Below are positions 7,497 to 11,251 of a stretch of 11,251 bases of DNA, in pieces (position 1 is the first letter of the stretch; every line of letters starts with the position of its first letter). The position numbers were made by a program, and so were the translations under genes. The notes beneath the pieces are model-generated. The model had not been told where the DNA came from, searched no databases, and saw only the letters and a list, made by a program, of their open reading frames with translations. Source of the stretch: JAWVZH01 sp033722295 (GTDB lineage Bacteria; Bacteroidota; Bacteroidia; Chitinophagales; Saprospiraceae); assembly GCA_033722295.1 (NCBI GenBank), contig JAWVZH010000102.1:1-11251 (forward strand), given 5' to 3'.

Positions 7497-9097
7497 GCGG
7501 CAAAAAATTCAGGGATCTATGGAAGTTCAGTGAAGCCAGAGATGTCAGGCCTCTAGATCATTTTGTCATGTTGTTACTGGTCTCCGGAGGAATAGCCAGC
7601 ACATACTACCTCGGTGAATGGTGGTTTCGCAAGGACCATGTCGCCAGTTTGCCATTATTTGTGATACTGAGTACATTTTTTTGGTATGCTGTATGGCGTA
7701 ATTTTCTGATCTGGATCAATTACCTGAGGATCAGTAAGCCGGATCATGTACCTGCTCCGGAAAAGGGATTGAGAGTAGCTGTTTTTACTACAAGCGCTCC
7801 CGGTGAACCCCTGTCTATGTTCGAAAAAACCCTTAGCGCCCTCAGCAGGGTTACCTATCCCCATAAGACTTACCTGCTGGACAGTACCAAAGATCCTTCT
7901 TTCCGTGCATTGGCCGAACAACATGGAGTGGTATGGCTGGAATTGAATGACCTTCCCGGTGCCAAGGCTGGTAAGATCAACGAGGCACTTAATCGTACCG
8001 ATGAGGACTTCATTCTTATTCTTGATCCTGACCACATCGTTTTCCCCAATTTCCTGGATCAAACTCTTGGCTTCTTCAAAGATCCTGATGTCGGTTTTGT
8101 CCAGGTAAGCCAGGGATACTATAATCAATACAGATCCTTCGTTGCCGCAGCCGCTGCTGAGCAGACCTATAATTTTTATGGGCCTACTCAAATGGGACTT
8201 TATGGTTACGGAACTGCGGTAGCGATAGGTGCCAATTGCACTTTCCGACGTACAGCCCTCGAATCCATCGGGGGCCATGCCGTAGGCCTGGCTGAAGATC
8301 TACTCACGTCGATCCGGCTCCATGCGAAGGGATGGCGCTCTGTTTACAATCCGGTCATCGTCAGCAGGGGACTGGTCCCCGAGGATTTCGGCTCTTTTTG
8401 CAAGCAACAGCTCAAATGGGCCCGGGGTGTTTTCGAGATTTTATTCACCGAATTGCCCGCCAGATTAGGGCGCCTGACCTTTTGGCAAAAATTGTCCTAT
8501 CTCGGCATCGGCACATATTACCTTACGGGTGCTATCACCCTTTTCTTTATTCTGGTACCGTTTATATACTTCTTCACCGGCACCATGCCAGCCAAAATGA
8601 ATTTTGCAGAATTCATTGTTAATGGTTCCTTTCTGGTCATTATGGCGAGCCTGATCTACTTCTATGCTCAGCGTTTTCTGTGCCATCCGAAAACAGAAAG
8701 AGGCTTTCACTGGAGAAGTATGATCATAAAATTTTCCTGTTGGCCCGTATATTTTTTAGGATTCGTATTAGGCGTGCTTGATTATAAATTACCCTATATT
8801 CCAACGGCTAAAAAGGCTGTCCGCGGTAAGATAAGCCCCTTCTCCAGACCATTGATCATATATTGTGTGATCTTCATTATCACCGTCATTATTGTGATCA
8901 TAAACCGGAGATATTTTGTGCCAGAAAGCGAATTGATCTTTACAGCAGAAAAGACCTGGGGGATGATCGGATTTTCCTTCCTCGCCTTTTTACTATCCAT
9001 AGTGGGGATAATGGCCGCGTGGGAGTCTTTGGCTTTGAAGGAAGAAGAACCATGGCAAAATGTGGCTCTTGATAAAATTGAAATACCGAAAAAATAA
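7493..9097 (+). CDS. BcsA-like processive family 2 glycosyltransferase (polysaccharide synthase)
   Basis: This 534-residue inner-membrane enzyme has two N-terminal membrane helices (~22-42, 53-78), a cytoplasmic GT-A domain (~92-315) and five further helices (~332-360, 374-393, 412-430, 452-470, 489-509). The processive GT2 signatures appear in order: Asp130 (LLDSTKD), GAKAGKINEAL at 156-166, the DxD motif D178-P-D180, GANCTFRRTALESIGG at ~246-261, the catalytic-base motif E268-D269, and QQLKW at 305-309. The last is the QxxRW acceptor-site motif with Lys for Arg. YIPTAKKAVRG (435-445) sits where BcsA has its FxVT gating loop. Unlike BcsA there is no PilZ domain, so direct c-di-GMP control through this protein is not expected. 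It should polymerise a sugar from a nucleotide donor and push the chain through the membrane; which sugar is unknown. ATG 7493 overlaps the preceding stop, implying translational coupling with the presumed exporter. Confidence 0.88.
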   Translation: MSGKKFRDLWKFSEARDVRPLDHFVMLLLVSGGIASTYYLGEWWFRKDHVASLPLFVILSTFFWYAVWRNFLIWINYLRISKPDHVPAPEKGLRVAVFTTSAPGEPLSMFEKTLSALSRVTYPHKTYLLDSTKDPSFRALAEQHGVVWLELNDLPGAKAGKINEALNRTDEDFILILDPDHIVFPNFLDQTLGFFKDPDVGFVQVSQGYYNQYRSFVAAAAAEQTYNFYGPTQMGLYGYGTAVAIGANCTFRRTALESIGGHAVGLAEDLLTSIRLHAKGWRSVYNPVIVSRGLVPEDFGSFCKQQLKWARGVFEILFTELPARLGRLTFWQKLSYLGIGTYYLTGAITLFFILVPFIYFFTGTMPAKMNFAEFIVNGSFLVIMASLIYFYAQRFLCHPKTERGFHWRSMIIKFSCWPVYFLGFVLGVLDYKLPYIPTAKKAVRGKISPFSRPLIIYCVIFIITVIIVIINRRYFVPESELIFTAEKTWGMIGFSFLAFLLSIVGIMAAWESLALKEEEPWQNVALDKIEIPKK

Positions 9098-9102
9098 TTT
9101 TA

Positions 9103-9879
9103 ATGAAAACATTGATTCTTGCTGGTGGTTATGGTACGCGCCTGAGTGAAGAGACAGCTCTGAAGCCAAAACCGATGGTAGAGATCGGTGGTCACCCGAT
9201 GCTGTGGCATATAATGAAGATCTATTCTCATTACGGCTTTAATGATTTCGTGATCCTCCTCGGCTATAAGGGCTATGTCATCAAGGAGTTTTTCGCCAAT
9301 TATCTCCTCCATCGCAGTGATCTGACTGTAGATCTTTCGAACAATCAGATAAAAGTTCTGAACAGGAGATCAGAAGCCTGGAAGGTGTCCCTCATTGACA
9401 CCGGTCTGGACACGATGACGGGTGGTCGAATAAAAAGAGTACAGAGCCTGATCGGTGATGAGCCGTTCATGCTCACCTATGGTGATGGTGTCGGATCGAT
9501 TCCGATCGACAAGCTGGTGGAATTTCATAACGATCATTCAGGATCGGTTACCATGACTACAGTGAGACCTGAAGGCAGGTTCGGTGGTGTGGAGTTCGGT
9601 GAAAGCGAAGGACAGGTCAAAAGCTTTATAGAGAAGCCGCCCGGTGATGGTGGCTGGATCAATGCAGGGTTCTTCGTCTGTGAGCCAAGCATCTTCGATT
9701 ACATAAAGGAGGGTGATCAGACCATCTGGGAACGTGAACCGCTGGAAGATCTCGCAAATGACGGAGAGCTTTTTGCCTACAAGCATAAAGGATTCTGGAA
9801 ACCCATGGATACGTTGAGAGATAATAAACAGCTGAATCAGCTTTGGCAAAATGATCAGGCAAAATGGAAGGTATGGTAA
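9103..9879 (+). CDS. rfbF: Glucose-1-phosphate cytidylyltransferase
   Basis: RfbF (EC 2.7.7.33) makes CDP-glucose and pyrophosphate from glucose 1-phosphate and CTP, in the cytoplasm. At 258 residues it matches the usual length. Visible signatures are the nucleotide-binding LAGGYGTRL (6-14), KPKPM (21-25) at the phosphate site, TYGDGV (125-130) with a metal-binding Asp, PEGRFGGV (156-163), EKP (177-179), NAGFFV (187-192) and GFWKPMDTLRD (230-240), a segment typical of this enzyme rather than of the dTDP-glucose synthase RmlA. It starts 5 nt after the glycosyltransferase stop, with only an AT-rich leader, and is followed at once by rfbG, its usual partner. No sign of damage. The product feeds CDP-6-deoxyhexose or CDP-3,6-dideoxyhexose pathways. 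Confidence 0.95.
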   Translation: MKTLILAGGYGTRLSEETALKPKPMVEIGGHPMLWHIMKIYSHYGFNDFVILLGYKGYVIKEFFANYLLHRSDLTVDLSNNQIKVLNRRSEAWKVSLIDTGLDTMTGGRIKRVQSLIGDEPFMLTYGDGVGSIPIDKLVEFHNDHSGSVTMTTVRPEGRFGGVEFGESEGQVKSFIEKPPGDGGWINAGFFVCEPSIFDYIKEGDQTIWEREPLEDLANDGELFAYKHKGFWKPMDTLRDNKQLNQLWQNDQAKWKVW

Positions 9880-9881
9880 GA

Positions 9882-10979
9882 ATGGAACCCCTATTTGGGG
9901 GAAGATACAAGGACTTGAAAGTGTTGATTACCGGACACACGGGATTTAAGGGATCGTGGCTAGCACTCTGGTTGACACAGATGGGTGCAGAGGTATACGG
10001 ATATGCCCTGGATCCCCCTTCAGATCCCAATCATTTCAAAATATTGGACCTAAATGTGAAAGATAGAATTGGTGATATCAGAGACATCGACAAGCTGAAG
10101 GCTTTTGTAGGGGAATGTAAGCCTGATATCGTGTTTCATTTGGCGGCTCAGTCGCTTGTCCGGTTATCTTATTCTGATCCAGTATCTACCGTTTCCACTA
10201 ATGTGATAGGGACATTGAATCTATTGGAAGCTTGTAAATCGGAAAGTTCGGTAAGAGCTATCGTCAATGTGACCAGCGACAAGTGCTATGAAAACAAGGA
10301 ATGGATATGGGGCTATCGCGAGAATGATCGGATGGGAGGATATGATCCTTACAGCGTGTCAAAAGGCATGGCTGAACTTATGACCTCATCATATAGAAGG
10401 TCGTTCTTTAATCTTGAAGAATACGGCAAAACGCATAATGTGCTTTTGGCCAGTGCAAGGGCAGGAAATGTCATCGGAGGGGGTGACTGGGCTGAGGACC
10501 GGCTTATACCGGACCTGGTGAGGACTGCTTCGAGTGGTGAGAAAGTGGGGATCCGTAACCCCTTAGCCACAAGGCCATGGCAACATGTGCTGGAACCGCT
10601 TAGTGGTTATTTACTTCTAGGGTGGCAGTTGCTGGATGGACATACATCTTTTGCCAGTGGGTGGAACTTTGGACCAGGAACCGAAAGCAATCTACGCGTC
10701 GGAGATGTTATCGATCAGGCAATAGATCACTGGCCGGACATCGCGTATGAAATAACTTCGGATGACAGAGCACATCACGAAGCAAACCTTTTGATGCTCG
10801 ACTGCTCCAAAGCGGCCAGGTTGATGAACTGGAAACCTGTTTGGGATTTCGATGAAACCATTAGCAGAACGATAGGGTGGTACAGGAGATATTACGAAGA
10901 CGACCACGTTGGATCCGTCGGTGATATTCATGATTATGTTAGAGAGGCTCAACAAAAGAATCTGGTATGGACCGAATGA
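9882..10979 (+). CDS. rfbG: CDP-glucose 4,6-dehydratase
   Basis: RfbG (EC 4.2.1.45) turns CDP-glucose into CDP-4-dehydro-6-deoxyglucose using bound NAD, the second step after RfbF. From ATG 9882 it has 365 residues, near the family length. The Rossmann motif TGHTGFKGSW is at 17-26, HLAAQSLVR at 86-94, the active-site TSDKCYEN at 131-138, the catalytic YxxxK at Tyr157-Lys161 (YDPYSVSK), and GNVIGGGDWAEDRLIPD at 195-211. These are diagnostic for CDP-glucose dehydratase within the extended SDR family. In-frame ATGs also exist at 9864 and 9873, overlapping the end of rfbF. I prefer 9882 because MEPLFGGRYKDLKVLITGHTG resembles the usual N-terminus and lies 2 nt after the rfbF stop. The TGA stop overlaps the next start (ATGA). 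Confidence 0.95.
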   Translation: MEPLFGGRYKDLKVLITGHTGFKGSWLALWLTQMGAEVYGYALDPPSDPNHFKILDLNVKDRIGDIRDIDKLKAFVGECKPDIVFHLAAQSLVRLSYSDPVSTVSTNVIGTLNLLEACKSESSVRAIVNVTSDKCYENKEWIWGYRENDRMGGYDPYSVSKGMAELMTSSYRRSFFNLEEYGKTHNVLLASARAGNVIGGGDWAEDRLIPDLVRTASSGEKVGIRNPLATRPWQHVLEPLSGYLLLGWQLLDGHTSFASGWNFGPGTESNLRVGDVIDQAIDHWPDIAYEITSDDRAHHEANLLMLDCSKAARLMNWKPVWDFDETISRTIGWYRRYYEDDHVGSVGDIHDYVREAQQKNLVWTE

Positions 10980-11251
10980 GTCTCACGAATTCTAAAGTAT
11001 TGATTACCGGCGGTAACGGCTATTTGGGTAATTGTCTGTCTCAAAAATTAATTGAAATAGGTGCAGATGTCAGTATTCTGGATGTAAAGGGAGAAAGCAT
11101 AAATACCTATCACGTGGATATTACGGATAAAGGCAGCGTGAGAGAGGCGGTGCAGGAGATAGATCCAGATATTGTCTTTCATTTGGCAGCATCATTGAAT
11201 CGCAAGCGTGATTTTACGATCCACGATGAGGTTATGGCTATCAACTACGGA
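10976..11251 (+). CDS. NAD(P)-dependent sugar-nucleotide epimerase/dehydratase/reductase (SDR), N-terminal fragment
   Basis: The first 92 codons are present and the frame is open to the right edge. The N-terminus gives VLITGGNGYLG (residues 8-18), the TGxxGxxG dinucleotide-binding loop of extended SDRs, then an acidic end of the second strand (SILDVKG), a VDITD segment and IVFHLAAS, all standard for the Rossmann half of sugar-nucleotide epimerases and reductases. The catalytic YxxxK lies beyond the window, so the exact reaction is open. Following rfbF-rfbG it may reduce or epimerise CDP-4-dehydro-6-deoxyglucose, as in CDP-paratose or CDP-abequose synthesis or a simple 4-keto reduction; this is inference from position. 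ATG 10976 overlaps the rfbG stop by 4 nt; an alternative in-frame ATG at 10967 would add three residues. Confidence 0.85.
   Translation, partial: MSLTNSKVLITGGNGYLGNCLSQKLIEIGADVSILDVKGESINTYHVDITDKGSVREAVQEIDPDIVFHLAASLNRKRDFTIHDEVMAINYG

Noticed and set aside
7655..8278. 207-codon open frame on the minus strand
   Set aside because: It is antisense to the catalytic domain of the glycosyltransferase, which has a full set of GT2 motifs; the antisense product has no family features.

Overview
The window looks like a chromosomal segment of a member of the Bacteroidota. The evidence is a TonB-dependent receptor of the outer-membrane beta-barrel type with an N-terminal carboxypeptidase-regulatory-like domain, a large secreted BNR/VPS10-type beta-propeller protein, weak or absent Shine-Dalgarno sequences, and a promoter of the Bacteroidota TAnnTTTG type. 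I cannot name a genus. No RNA genes, CRISPR array, insertion sequence or phage gene is visible.

The left half (1-5715) is coded on the minus strand. Positions 1-3077 hold the first ~1025 codons of an extracytoplasmic protein with at least nine Asp-box repeats; its C-terminus lies beyond the left edge. Upstream of it, 202 bp away, is an 811-residue TonB-dependent receptor (3280-5715). A divergent intergenic region of about 270 bp (5716-5984) follows. It contains a rightward TAnnTTTG promoter element overlapped by a 14-bp perfect palindrome, and a cluster of TCAGA/TCTGA pentamers.

The right half (5985-11251) is a tightly packed plus-strand operon that leaves the window on the right. Its order is a TPR plus outer-membrane beta-barrel protein (resembling the PgaA/BcsC/YaiO kind of polysaccharide exporter), a BcsA-like membrane-embedded processive family 2 glycosyltransferase, glucose-1-phosphate cytidylyltransferase (rfbF), CDP-glucose 4,6-dehydratase (rfbG), and the start of an SDR-family sugar-nucleotide epimerase/reductase. 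Junctions are ATGA overlaps or gaps of 2-5 nt.

My reading is that the operon encodes a polysaccharide synthase, its outer-membrane exit channel, and the first steps of a CDP-deoxysugar pathway. The synthase/exporter pair recalls the poorly understood yaiO/yaiP neighbourhood of E. coli. Joining such a pair to CDP-6-deoxyhexose synthesis is the most interesting thing here. That link is inferred from gene order, not shown by the sequence.
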